In this document: in pieces, positions 41,517 through 51,452 of the stretch
Layout: every line of letters starts with the position of its first letter
Numbering within the stretch: the first letter of the stretch is position 1
Assembly (NCBI GenBank): GCA_010645155.1
Contig: JAAGOF010000323.1
Location: 876,183 to 940,182, forward strand
Source: Tigriopus japonicus
Lineage: Eukaryota; Arthropoda; Copepoda; Harpacticoida; Harpacticidae
Length of the DNA stretch: 64,000 nucleotides
Direction: 5' to 3'
Notes under the pieces: model-generated
Seen by the model: only the letters and a program-made list of their open reading frames with translations
Told to the model about the DNA's origin: nothing
Databases searched by the model: none
Position numbers and translations under genes: made by a program

Positions 41517-43922
41517 GTAAGTGTGTAGCTGGTGGAGCCGTAACCACTGACTGGAATGGATCCAGGAGGTCCATGAATATTTAATATTTCAATCTGGTTC
41601 GCTTTGGCCCATGGAGACGAAAAGAAGTGAGGAGAATCTCCTGTAATCCATTAATGAATTAGCTCGTCCCCCTCAGAGTTGTTGCTGTTCTGACGTGCCT
41701 TTCACTGCATGGGAGCATGGAATGTGGAGAAGAATGAAAGAGCCTTGGGGCCCGAAACTTTTTTGACGAGGGTGTCAAGATTTTCTCACATATTTTCAAT
41801 GCTCCACAAACCAACACTGGTCGGGTTTATTAAGCAATGGTTAAAAATGGACGCCTGGAATGAAAGATGAAATAGAAAAATGACGAGACGGGATGAAAAT
41901 TTGGGTGATCTGTAAATATCAATCGATAAATGTACGGCAAAACTTTACGATCACAACAATGAAAAAATGATGTTTCATGTCACGATTTTAATTTTTTATA
42001 GTTTTCCTTAACTTTAAGTAGATGCAAAAAAGTTGTACCAAAAGCTTTGCCATCTAACGACGTATTCAGCGTAATTGAAAAAAGATAAATAGTATGCCAA
42101 AGAAAATTTTAATTACATTTACCAAGGTAGTGTCAAAAGGAATTAAGGAAACTAATAAAAGCTTTTTTAAATTTTCTTAAATTGCACCTGTCAATAAGAA
42201 GTGATTGTCCAGAAGAGCGTTTGGTTTTGGTTCTAAAAAAATTAAAGGTAAGCATACTTTCGGTGTTTGGGAGCGAAATAAAAGCTTTTTTTAATCGAAA
42301 AAGTATAATTTCCAAATTTGAGAAAAGCTGGCCCTTACTCAAGGGCATTTATAATTTCAAGTTATATTATGGGCTTTTGCTTTAAAAATCAGCTGGTATC
42401 GGTTTCGATAAAGCCCTATGTAGAAGACTGTTTGGTTCCTTGATTGCGTTTTTTGTTCATTTCATCTCAACTAGTGTCAAATCTGTTAAGTCAATGACAA
42501 AGCTCCAAAGAGAGGCACTTCATTGACCAAGAAATTCAACAACACACTGGAGCACCACACGCAAATTGTGGTTTGTTGCAGAAAAAAATAAACTTATGTA
42601 ATTCAGTCGCTTTCGTATGTTGGACTGCATACTCGAGCACTGTTGAATGCACACTGTAAACTTCAACTCATCTTTAATTATTGAAACCAAAAGTAACCGA
42701 AGGGCAAAAAAGGTCTATCGTTTATAATATGGGCGAGGCTTTCTCAAATGAACGACTCACTTCCATCGTTAAAAATGAATATTTAGGTCTTCCATTAACT
42801 CCACAAGCCCGTATAGATTAAAAATAAATTAGCAAAACTGAAATCAATTGTTTTTGGTGGTGCCTTTTTTGCCGATTGACAATTACTATCGTCACTAAAT
42901 ACGTCTTATTTTTAAAGTACTCAAGTTAGTCAAATTGATTGCATATTTGGAAAAGTAGCCTCTGATGATTAAATGAAAATATTTCGGAAATGTGCGCATT
43001 TTCTTTCTTGCCATTCATTATGTTACAAAACAAGATTACAGACTCTCCCACTCTTAAATTAACAAGAAATTCGGCGATAAAGGAATTCGTACGTATGTTG
43101 ACTAACTATGAATTTAACATGAGACAAGTGTCAAGTACTCAGTTTATAAAATTAGTGAGCTTTACAATAGATTAAACTGTTCCCTCTTTCATATCAACCA
43201 GACTAGCGCTCATCATCAAGATCCAACAAATGAGTTGGTAAGCTCATCTTGAAAATGAAATAACAAGATAGTTATCACAAAATAAAAAAAGTGAGAGAGC
43301 TCTAGCCACTTTCTGTTTGGTGTCCTAAAAGTATATGAATTCTTTACAGAGAACAGGCTATTATATTTCGATACAAGAGAGAGGAATGAAACCATACCGG
43401 GTTTGTGTGTTAATCTGCCATCCTCTTTTAATCTTGTGATTTGCTGCTATGAGTGTTTCAAGGCATCCGTCAAATTTACAAAAGTACTGATCGAAGGTGA
43501 GGTTCAAATGCGGTTTCAATCACGAGCAATAGAAAATTTAGCTAGGTGTTCGGTTTCTTTTGAAACGCCCAGTAGAATAGAAACTAGGATAAATAACAGG
43601 GTTTTCAATAGTTAACTTTAAAATGAAAATGCTCTTAGGCTTAACTTGGAGAGTTATTCTTCAGTGTTTTGGCAATGCACTAGACCCAAATGGGCAGGTA
43701 ACTGTAGTTTGTCATTTAATATCGCCAGAATGTGAGGAGTTGCTTCATTGTAAAAATACCTAAAAATGAGATTTTTTGGGAAAAAGTGTACCAAATGAAA
43801 CCACTTACTCGGTAGAGCAAAGCCCACGTGCATGCAATTTAGATGAGCAGTTTTCGGTTGGCATATCAATATGCAAAACACAAGACCCACTTTCCTTACC
43901 ATTATCTAAACACGATTCAATA
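41517..43922. other. A+T-rich spacer, no gene supported
   Basis: The base composition shifts towards A+T here. A motif of type AATAAAAGCTTTTTT occurs twice (about 42155 and 42278). No exon continuing 41375-41516 could be found. Confidence 0.45.
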
Positions 43923-43924
43923 TA

Positions 43925-44307
43925 CCGGGTGTTTCAAAAGAAACGGAGCACCTAAATATATCATCTATAACTTGGAATTGAAATACTTTCATTGAATATG
44001 ATTGGCCAAACTCTTGGCTTGAAGAGTCAGAAAAAGCAATTTTCCCTAAGTTCAATATTTAAGGGACGTCGAATTTCTTCGTGAAGGGACATTTTTGAAA
44101 ACACAGCGTTCATGACTCCTACCTTTTTTCTCCCGTCCGAAATTTGGCTCTTATTGAAAAAAGGGCGACATAAAGGGAATAAAACCATATCTATCTTATG
44201 AATTGTTATCTGTCGCATCTTTTTGAACTTCAAATATTTTTTTGTGTGATCAACTATTTCTGAGTTGTCGAGATGGTTTCATGTTCCGTTTCTTATGAAT
44301 CACCTGG
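43925..44307. mobile_element. Non-autonomous TA-flanked element with imperfect terminal inverted repeats (383 bp)
   Basis: The left end reads CCGGGTGTTTCAAAAGAAAC and the right end, reverse-complemented, reads CCAGGTGATTCATAAGAAAC. The match continues weakly inward for roughly 55 bases. Both sides are bounded by TA (43923-43924 and 44308-44309), as expected for Tc1/mariner-type insertion. No transposase is recognisable inside. A third copy of the end lies at 46826-46845. Confidence 0.6.
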
Positions 44308-44824
44308 TATTACTATTTGGAAATTGTTTTCAAAGAAATGTAGACAAACGTCGTGGGTTAACATAAATTACCTGTAAAAATACTAAACAGCACTGATTTT
44401 ACTCGAACTTAAAAGTTCATTTGGCACTCGTACATGCCACAATTCCCTGATTTTTAATATTTTTCAGCTCCTATCCGCCATTGAGATTTATGGAGCACAT
44501 ATAAACAAAAGAGGTGTCAGTTTATCATTATATAATGACGGCCGTGCAAAGTCTGAATTGGAGAAAACTTCCTTCACTAAACGGCACGAACCAAAACGAT
44601 GACGCCGCACAAAAGTCAGCTCATCTTTTACTTTTTGACTAAGTCTAAATCACTTAACATTTTGCCTTCTAAGTCTGACAGGATGGTAATCTCCTAATTA
44701 ATAATTTGACACAAGCTACGCCACTAAAGACGGAGGACACGCCTTATTGAGTATACAACATAAGGTGAAACATTTCCTCAACAACCACTCCACCTTCAAA
44801 CTCCACCATTTAAACACTTTTGAA

Positions 44825-46642
44825 ATGACCGCCAAGTCCTTAAAGAACTTGTTGGCTTTAATACTCATAGTTGTGTTTCTGTTCCAATGTCGAGTGGTGA
44901 TCGTTAAGTACTTGTCTGGAAAACGTGCATTATCCACTGAACAAAAACCGGTTGATGACCTGAAATTTCCCAGTGTGACCATTTGCCCCAAATCAACTAG
45001 GGAATCTCAAACTTGGCCAGAACAGCATATTCAATTAGGGGCAACACTTGAAAAATGGATTGAGGAGTACCTTCAAGATTCGGATAAGCCTATGGACGAA
45101 GCTCTTACATTTCAATCCATGTTTGAGCAAATACCTCCTCAAGATTTTATAGCCCTTGTCAGGGATCCATTTTCCGAGTAAGTTAATCAATGCTAGTTAG
45201 TATTTGAGTTTTTCGTGGCCGTTTCATGAATTTTGATTATCTAAAACAAGCCCTGGAGGAATCGATATGAAAGATCGACAAAACTTTCAACCCCATGAAT
45301 ATGACAAGATTTGGACCAATTATACTACTCCCAATAAAGAATTATCTTGGTTGACCTTGACTAAATGTGTCACGTATAATTCGCCCACCTTCACCACTTC
45401 TGGCCACAAGGTTAATACAAAAACATCAAAGATGATAGTTAGGGCTATCCGAGGATTGATTCATATATTTTCAATGGTCTTTCAGCTTCACATTTTCCTT
45501 CAAGGAAATAACAAGACTTGGTTCCAAGTGTTTCTTCACGAGAAAGAAACATTTTTTCCGTCAAACAACAAATTATATGGTTCAGAAGCATTTCCCATCA
45601 AGATGGATGGTAAGTTAAAGGGCATTAAAAATTTTTATGGATCAACGAGAGTGTGCCAAATGAAATGTAGCAATATAAAAATCGAGCCGAACCCTAAGAG
45701 ATCGTGACTTTTTACACTTTCTTAATACATTTTCTTTTGACCTGTCTCTAATTTGATTCACCTTCAAATGCAGTGGCTTTATTTGGATTGGCTCTTTTTT
45801 ATCCATACGCTTTTTTCTGTGCTAAAATCAATGGACCCCCCACGTTGGGGATTTTACAAATTGAACGATACACTTTGAATAAAACATTGCCAAAGCAAAC
45901 TAGTTTTGAAAAGTCTACTTTTTTATTCCCAGAAGCACGGAAAGTTATCAAACTAACTAGCAAAATATTTCAGACCAAAAAACTACCAATTTTCGGCCAA
46001 AAAAAAGCACATAAAAAAACCAACGAAAACGGCTTTCCCGGTCGCGTTTCAACTCTTTTTCCGCCCATAATCATATCTTGATTTAATTTAATTTGACATC
46101 TTTTTGAAGATCGGGATTCTGTGGAGTATGAATTGACGGTGAAGCGAAGAATTGCCATGAATGCCGATCCGGTTCCTTGCCACCAAAATGAGCCCTATCC
46201 ATTGTTCCATGAATGTCTGGATGATTTCATGGAGAGAGCAATCGGATGTAGACTTCCGTGGCGAAATGGTTCCAATCCTGGACTGCCCACATGTCAATCA
46301 TCAATTCAATTTCAAGAATATTGGATCAACGTGGACAACTTGATCGATGAGGGTGAATCCCAACTCTACTTCAGAACTGGATGCTACACTAAATGTCGAA
46401 GGCATTACTTGAAAATATCCAAACACCCCACGAAATCCAATTATGATGATAGGAAGGGGCTAATGGAGATTCGCTTTGTTTATAAAGAACCGGAAATAAT
46501 TGTAGAAACTGAAAGCCTCGCTTACGACATTTATGATCTTATTGGAGATATTGGAGGCTTCTTGGGTCTGCTTCTTGGTGTCAGTGTCTTAACAATTTGG
46601 GATTTATGCACCGACCTCTGGAATACTGTATTCAAGAAGTAA
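44825..46642 (+). CDS. DEG/ENaC (amiloride-sensitive, pickpocket/ASIC-like) channel subunit, copy 1 of a tandem pair
   Basis: Model: exons 44825-45177, 45251-45410, 45486-45609, 46110-46642. Together they give 389 residues with no stop; intron phases are 2, 0, 1. Family role: subunit of a trimeric, two-helix, sodium-permeable plasma-membrane channel gated by ligand, acid or mechanical force. Seen: TM1 at about residues 8-27; the post-TM1 signature FPSVTICP at 48-55 (family FPAVTxCN); TKCVTYNS in exon 2, matching the family's xCFTFNS; cysteine-bearing extracellular exon 4; TM2 at about 361-383 containing GDIGGFLGLLLGVS, where GVS is the G-x-S selectivity filter. It is short for the family (usually 450-650), has almost no cytosolic N-terminus and lacks the HG gating motif. 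The ATG aligns exactly with that of the second copy, but the frame is open back to 44705, so a missing 5' exon is possible. The intron 2 donor (GTTAAT) is weak. Family certain; exact substrate or ligand unknown. Confidence 0.86.
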
Positions 46643-46811
46643 AAGTGGAAAAGACGAAGATTTTGTATTTTCGTATTTTAGTTCAACCAACTTTATATTT
46701 ATTTTGAGGTGAACTTCCCATGTATCGACTGTACTCTTCCTTTTCTTTGTCCATTCGTCACTTAATATCTTTTTTGCACATTGTGTTTTAGGAAGGCAAA
46801 TTAAAAATAAC

Positions 46812-46817
46812 AATAAA
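46812..46817 (+). promoter_or_regulatory. Probable poly(A) signal of the first DEG/ENaC gene
   Basis: AATAAA, 170 bases after the stop codon. It sits just inside the inverted repeat end at 46826-46845. Confidence 0.4.
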
Positions 46818-46825
46818 CAACATAA

Positions 46826-46845
46826 CAGTTTCTTGAAACACCCGG
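46826..46845 (-). repeat. Isolated copy of the CCGGGTGTTTC terminal repeat
   Basis: Read on the minus strand this is CCGGGTGTTTCAAGAAACTG, nearly the same as the outer end of the element at 43925 and in the opposite orientation. It is followed by TA at 46846-46847. Together with the end at 43925 it brackets the first DEG/ENaC gene. It could be the far end of a larger element or of a separate decayed copy. Confidence 0.55.
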
Positions 46846-47556
46846 TATGTTTTCCAATTCAATCAAGTTTCATTCTTGTTGAAGATTTTAACTTGCATCA
46901 CCACATGATTTTTCCAAAAATTCAAAATTACATGCTGTTGTAACAACTGTGGCGAAGAAAACATGGACTACAATCGAACAATGCATGGATGTTCTTTAGA
47001 TATAGCTGATTTTTATGTAAGAGAGCACAATAAAGCAACACACTTAAAAAATCCTCCAGTAAGATCAAGTGAGGTTAGATTTAAGAAGTTATTGACTTTG
47101 TTTTGACAATGAACCCTCTATTTCATGTCAAAAGTGGGTAGGTAGCTAAAGTAAACGGAGTTAAAACATTCGTGTCACATTGGGGTTTCAAGAAGTTTAA
47201 ACCAACCTCAATCACTGACCCTAAGCAAAAACCAAAGTAACAATGGAAAGACACGTGATGAAGCAATCAGAGCAGATTTCAAACAAGATATTTTTTTTTC
47301 AAAAAAAGTCCCAAAAATCGCAATTATAAATCATGAAACAAATAAGCAGATTAATTTGGTCTGTAGTCCCAAACGCAAAAAAAGATAACAAGATTTTGTT
47401 TCCTTAATGGAATCAATTCCAGAAATATTAAGAACTCTAAGTACAAAAAGATGAGAATTTTGATAATGGAGCAGATTTATCTCGGAGAGTAGTGTAATTC
47501 CTGGAAAAAACGGAAAGTAAACGAGATTTAAAAGGCACTTGCGTGAGATCTATCTA

Positions 47557-47939
47557 CAGGGTCGGCGGTCCAAGTGTAGATTTTGGCATTTTTAGCACAT
47601 AACCAGGGTCTGTTTCAGATCTAATTGAGGCTCATAGATTTGTTTGCTTGGTAAATCCTCAAAAGTGAGACATGCTGGGATACCAAAGAGTCTATTCCAA
47701 CCCAAAATTCTGCCTTTCTCTCCTTGAGCGACAAATGCAAGGCATTGTGCCAACAGTCCCAATTACTTCATCGATGTCATGATCTCATCTATGCCCAAGG
47801 GCTTCAACAGGAACATGTTTAACACAACTTCTATTCCTCGAAACATTGAGATTCTTTGACTGAAAATTTGAAAAAATCTATCACAAACTACAAAACTTAT
47901 GATGGTCCTAAGGGGTCTACACTTGGGCCGCCGACCCTG
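47557..47939. mobile_element. MITE with 24-bp terminal inverted repeats and TA target duplication (383 bp)
   Basis: The left end starts CAGGGTCGGCGGTCCAAG and continues to GTGTAGA. The right end is its reverse complement with one mismatch in 24 bases. TA flanks both sides (47555-47556, 47940-47941). No long frame is open inside, so it is non-autonomous. The pattern points to the Tc1/mariner superfamily, but no transposase is present to prove it. Confidence 0.75.
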
Positions 47940-48250
47940 TATTAATATGCGAACTCTGCGGCTCCAAGGCTGACTAGATTCCTACCCTCATGTAAGTTGT
48001 TACAAAACCGTGATAAGGTATGTGTTAAATCTTTAATAACTCAATATTTTGACAATTTTTCTAAATGATTCCTTCAAAGCAAATGTCTGTCTATTGGACC
48101 TCGATTGTGTGATAGGTCTACTGCAAGTCTTTGTAGACACGTTTAAACCGAAGCGCCTGCTCGTTTTACTATTATGGAGACAAGGAATTTGACCCCAACC
48201 GGAAAGAAAAAAAGCTTTCACGAAACCGGTGCTGATCCATTAAAACGATG

Positions 48251-48380
48251 CCAAACTTCAGGGCCCGTATTCTCAACTCGTACTTGGTGCTTGAAGTAAG
48301 ACTTTAAGAACGAAGTTACAACATAGAAGTACGGCTTCAAGTCGCAAGAACGAGTTGAGAATACGGGCCCTGAAGTTTGG
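48251..48380. mobile_element. Foldback/MITE-like palindromic element (130 bp) with perfect 31-bp arms
   Basis: The left arm 48251-48281 (CCAAACTTCAGGGCCCGTAT...) and the right arm 48350-48380 (ending ...GGGCCCTGAAGTTTGG) are exact reverse complements over 31 bases. They enclose about 68 bases that themselves pair loosely. There is no coding capacity. No direct target duplication is obvious outside the arms. Confidence 0.7.
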
Positions 48381-49166
48381 TTACCTGTCCATCAATTGTT
48401 GCTACGTTTCCTTTATGTACATATAGTTGTTGGTCATGTTCCAAAACCTAATTATTCTTATTTATAGTCATTTGATGACGCTTTCTTTCACTTTCCTATT
48501 TTACATTTACAGGCGTTTATATACCGTAATGTCTTTAATTGATGTCTTCTATCCATTGTTTCCAAGAACCCAACTCGCACGCGATTAAGAGTCACATACA
48601 GGGAGCACTCTAGGTATAATACGCTTTGAATCTTGCCCATTCTTGTGGTAATATTAAGAAATCACCCAATTTGAGATTGTTTATTCTTTATTTATTTACT
48701 CAAACACAAGAAGTGTATATTGAGATATGCACTTAGATTCTAAGTTTTGATCTTTGATTGAGAATTGACCTCCTTTTCCTCTTCTCAAATCCTTGTAAAA
48801 CTCATTTTTGCGAAACCAAATACGTTTTTTCCATTGTCTATCCACATAAAGTTTTTTTTTCTTCGCTTTCTCTTTAATGCATGCATGTTTGTTTGAACCA
48901 ATTACAATTTAACTAACAATATTTTTTTGTGCAATAAACCCCGATACAAGATCTGCTGGGTTCCAAAACATGAACAAATCATTTTCCTTAAGGAACTGAG
49001 TTTTCAAAGATTATTGACAATTTTTATGGGCCCCCCTGTATTGTTCTTACGTAGATTACTGTTGCCATACATGCTTAATCCAGATGATTGGCCTAATAGC
49101 TAAGCCTTGACAATTCGGCACTATCTTTCACAGTTTCGTCCCAACCTTTCTAAAGAACGGTTTGTG

Positions 49167-50951
49167 ATGCCTATCTCAACCTATAAGCAATTTTTTACCC
49201 TGGTCCTCACGGTCCTCTTCTTAGTCCAATGTTACTCAGTGTTCTTAAAATATTGCCAAGGCCATCGAACATTGTCCATTGAGCACAGACCTTTGCCTGA
49301 TCTGAGATTCCCCAGTGTGACCATTTGTCCCAAGATCGCTTCCAATCGAACTTTTTCACCAGAGCAAATCTCCAAAGCTGAACAATTCCACTTTTGGGTC
49401 ACTCATTTTGACTGCGAGAATGAGACGGCGGACAACCAAAACTTGGATGAAACCTTCACTTTTCAAACCATGTTCGAGATCATGCCCAAAACGGATTTCA
49501 TTGTGGAGGCCTACGATCCTTGTTATGAGTAAATATGGTGAGCTTAATAGCAATTACTCAATTAATGAATAAAGTGGATTTTCTACAGAAACGGTAACAT
49601 CAATATGCGAGATGAATATCATTTCAAAAAGGAGGAATATGGAAAAATTTGGACCACATATATTACACCAAGTAAACAGTTGTCTGAGCTCACACTGACC
49701 AAATGTTTCACCTATCATTCTCCAACTTTCACCAAATCTGGCCACGAGGTAAACACTTTTTGTAATAGTTCAAGAGAACGAATTATTTAGTGATTTATTT
49801 TTAGCTTCATTTCACCTTAAAAGGGACCAACATTGAGTGGTTTCAAATCTTTCTTCATGACAAGGAACAGTTCTTTGTTTCCAATAACAAGCTATATGGA
49901 TCAGAAATGTTTGCCATACAATCTACACGTAAGCGATTTCAATGATTATTAACATCAGCAAGATATATCGTGTGATCCCTGATGCAATACAACCAAGAAT
50001 TAAATTGTAAACTTTTTCCTTTGCATTTTTAGCTAGAATTGAACTCGAAAATAAGCACCTTAAAGAAAACATGTGTATTTAAATGAGTGGTATCTAACTC
50101 GTCCTCATGATTTGAAATTTTCAAGAAAAAAAATAACAAAAACATGTTGTTAAATAGTAAGCTTTCCTAACTCAAGTTTTCAAAAACCCTTATAACATAC
50201 CATAATACGATTTCCATGCTAATATCCTATTTTTGTAACATATTCCTAGCAATTCAAAACGTTCGACGCATATATTTCCCGGAACTGATTATGACTATGC
50301 AATTATGTACAGTATAAAATTTTTTTGTGACTTAAATATGATTTCGTAATCCCTTTACTAGGCGAACTTTCCTTGGAATACGATTTGGCGGTGAAGCGAA
50401 GATTTGCCATGAATGCAGATCCTGTTCCTTGCCATGAAAACCAACCCTATCCATTGTTCCACGAGTGTCTCGATGATTATTTGGAAAGGACCATTGGTTG
50501 TTCGCTTCCTTGGCGAACGGGATCCAATCCTGGACTGTCCATTTGTCAATCATCGGCTCAATTTCAACAATATTGGGTTGAGGTTCAGGAACTAGTTGAA
50601 ATGGGGGAATCTGTGCTGTATACCAAGACTGGTTGTTACACCAAATGCCAACGACATTATTTTAAAGCCACCAAACATGAAACAAACCCAGCAGATAAGG
50701 ATGAAGATCACAAGAATGGGGAATATCATGTCCATTTTAGTCTTATTTACAAGGAGCCTGAAATTGCGATTGAAACAGAGCACCTCGCTTACGACATTTA
50801 TGATTTGATCGGGGATATTGGAGGCTATTTGGGTCTTCTTCTTGGAGCCAGCCTTCTGACTATCTGGGACATTTGTAGCAGCTTTATTAGCATTCTGTGT
50901 GGTAAAAAGGATGGTGAAAAATTGATCCAATCAAGAAGAGAGGCCAAATAA
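49167..50951 (+). CDS. DEG/ENaC (amiloride-sensitive, pickpocket/ASIC-like) channel subunit, copy 2 of a tandem pair
   Basis: Model: exons 49167-49528, 49589-49748, 49805-49928, 50362-50951, giving 411 residues. The first two introns are only 60 and 56 bases. Exons 2 and 3 (160 and 124 nt) and all phases equal those of the upstream copy, so this is a tandem duplicate. Seen: TM1 about 8-27, FPSVTICP at 48-55, TKCFTYHS in exon 2, and a C-terminal exon with PVPCHENQPYPLFHECLDDY, TGCYTKC and the TM2 block GDIGGYLGLLLGAS. The filter is GAS at 377-379, the usual family form. A short charged cytosolic tail (KKDGEKLIQ...) follows, longer than in copy 1. As in copy 1, the cytosolic N-terminus is nearly absent. 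The frame continues upstream to 49104, and a good acceptor ends at 49133, so an upstream exon could exist. Expected role: cation channel subunit at the cell surface; ligand unknown. Confidence 0.88.
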
Positions 50952-50952
50952 A
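50947..50952 (+). promoter_or_regulatory. AATAAA overlapping the stop codon of the second DEG/ENaC gene
   Basis: The stop TAA (50949-50951) lies inside an AATAAA hexamer. If used as the poly(A) signal, the 3' UTR would be only about 10-30 bases. Confidence 0.3.
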
Positions 50953-51452
50953 AGTTGATCCATTTGATAATTAATCTTGTTTACAGAGGAGTACTGAAAT
51001 GCTCTGAGTCTCAAGGTCACTGAAAAGAGTTGGCAAATGTTCCAAAGCAATGGATACAAACTTAACCAGGAACCACTGGTTTTCTTCAGACTGGAAGGCT
51101 AAACATAAGAATTATCATTTTCAGCAGGAGCAACATATTTCAATTCCCAACTCAATCGATCAGCAAAGTGCAAATTTTACTTTGACTGAATGAGCTAGCC
51201 TTCTTTTTGTTGTTGTTTTACCACAAAAGGGTGAGCTTTTTCATTCTGGTCTCTCTTCAGTATTTAAGTTTGACAAGGCATAAATTTACTTTCCGGCATT
51301 CGATTGAGCCGAAAACCGAAAAACGTGGTTTACCCAACAAAAGCAAGATCTCATTTGCAGGAAAACGCAATCCTTTTGCCCCTACTGGAAATCCTAATTA
51401 TCATTGCTCGCCTCCCAGTCCAGAGAATTCAGAGGTTCTTGACTTAGCCTTT
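50953..51452. other. Convergent spacer between channel and receptor genes
   Basis: About 500 bases between the stop codons of the plus-strand channel and the minus-strand receptor. No minus-strand AATAAA was found here, so the receptor's 3' UTR could run towards or into the channel's 3' end. Confidence 0.4.

Larger units (their letters stand above)
46848..49166. other. Spacer between the two DEG/ENaC genes
   Basis: Contains the 47557 MITE and the 48251 foldback. The rest is A+T rich and has no coding signal. The promoter of the second channel gene must lie at its right end but is not identifiable by eye. Confidence 0.45.

Noticed and set aside
44500..44536. TATAAAC and TATATAA upstream of the first channel gene as a core promoter
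   Set aside because: Neither is at the usual distance from an initiator-like sequence, and the region is A+T rich, so such matches are expected by chance.
45773..46081. 102-codon ORF inside the first channel gene
   Set aside because: Lies in intron 3. The flanking exons join in phase and match the paralogue without it.
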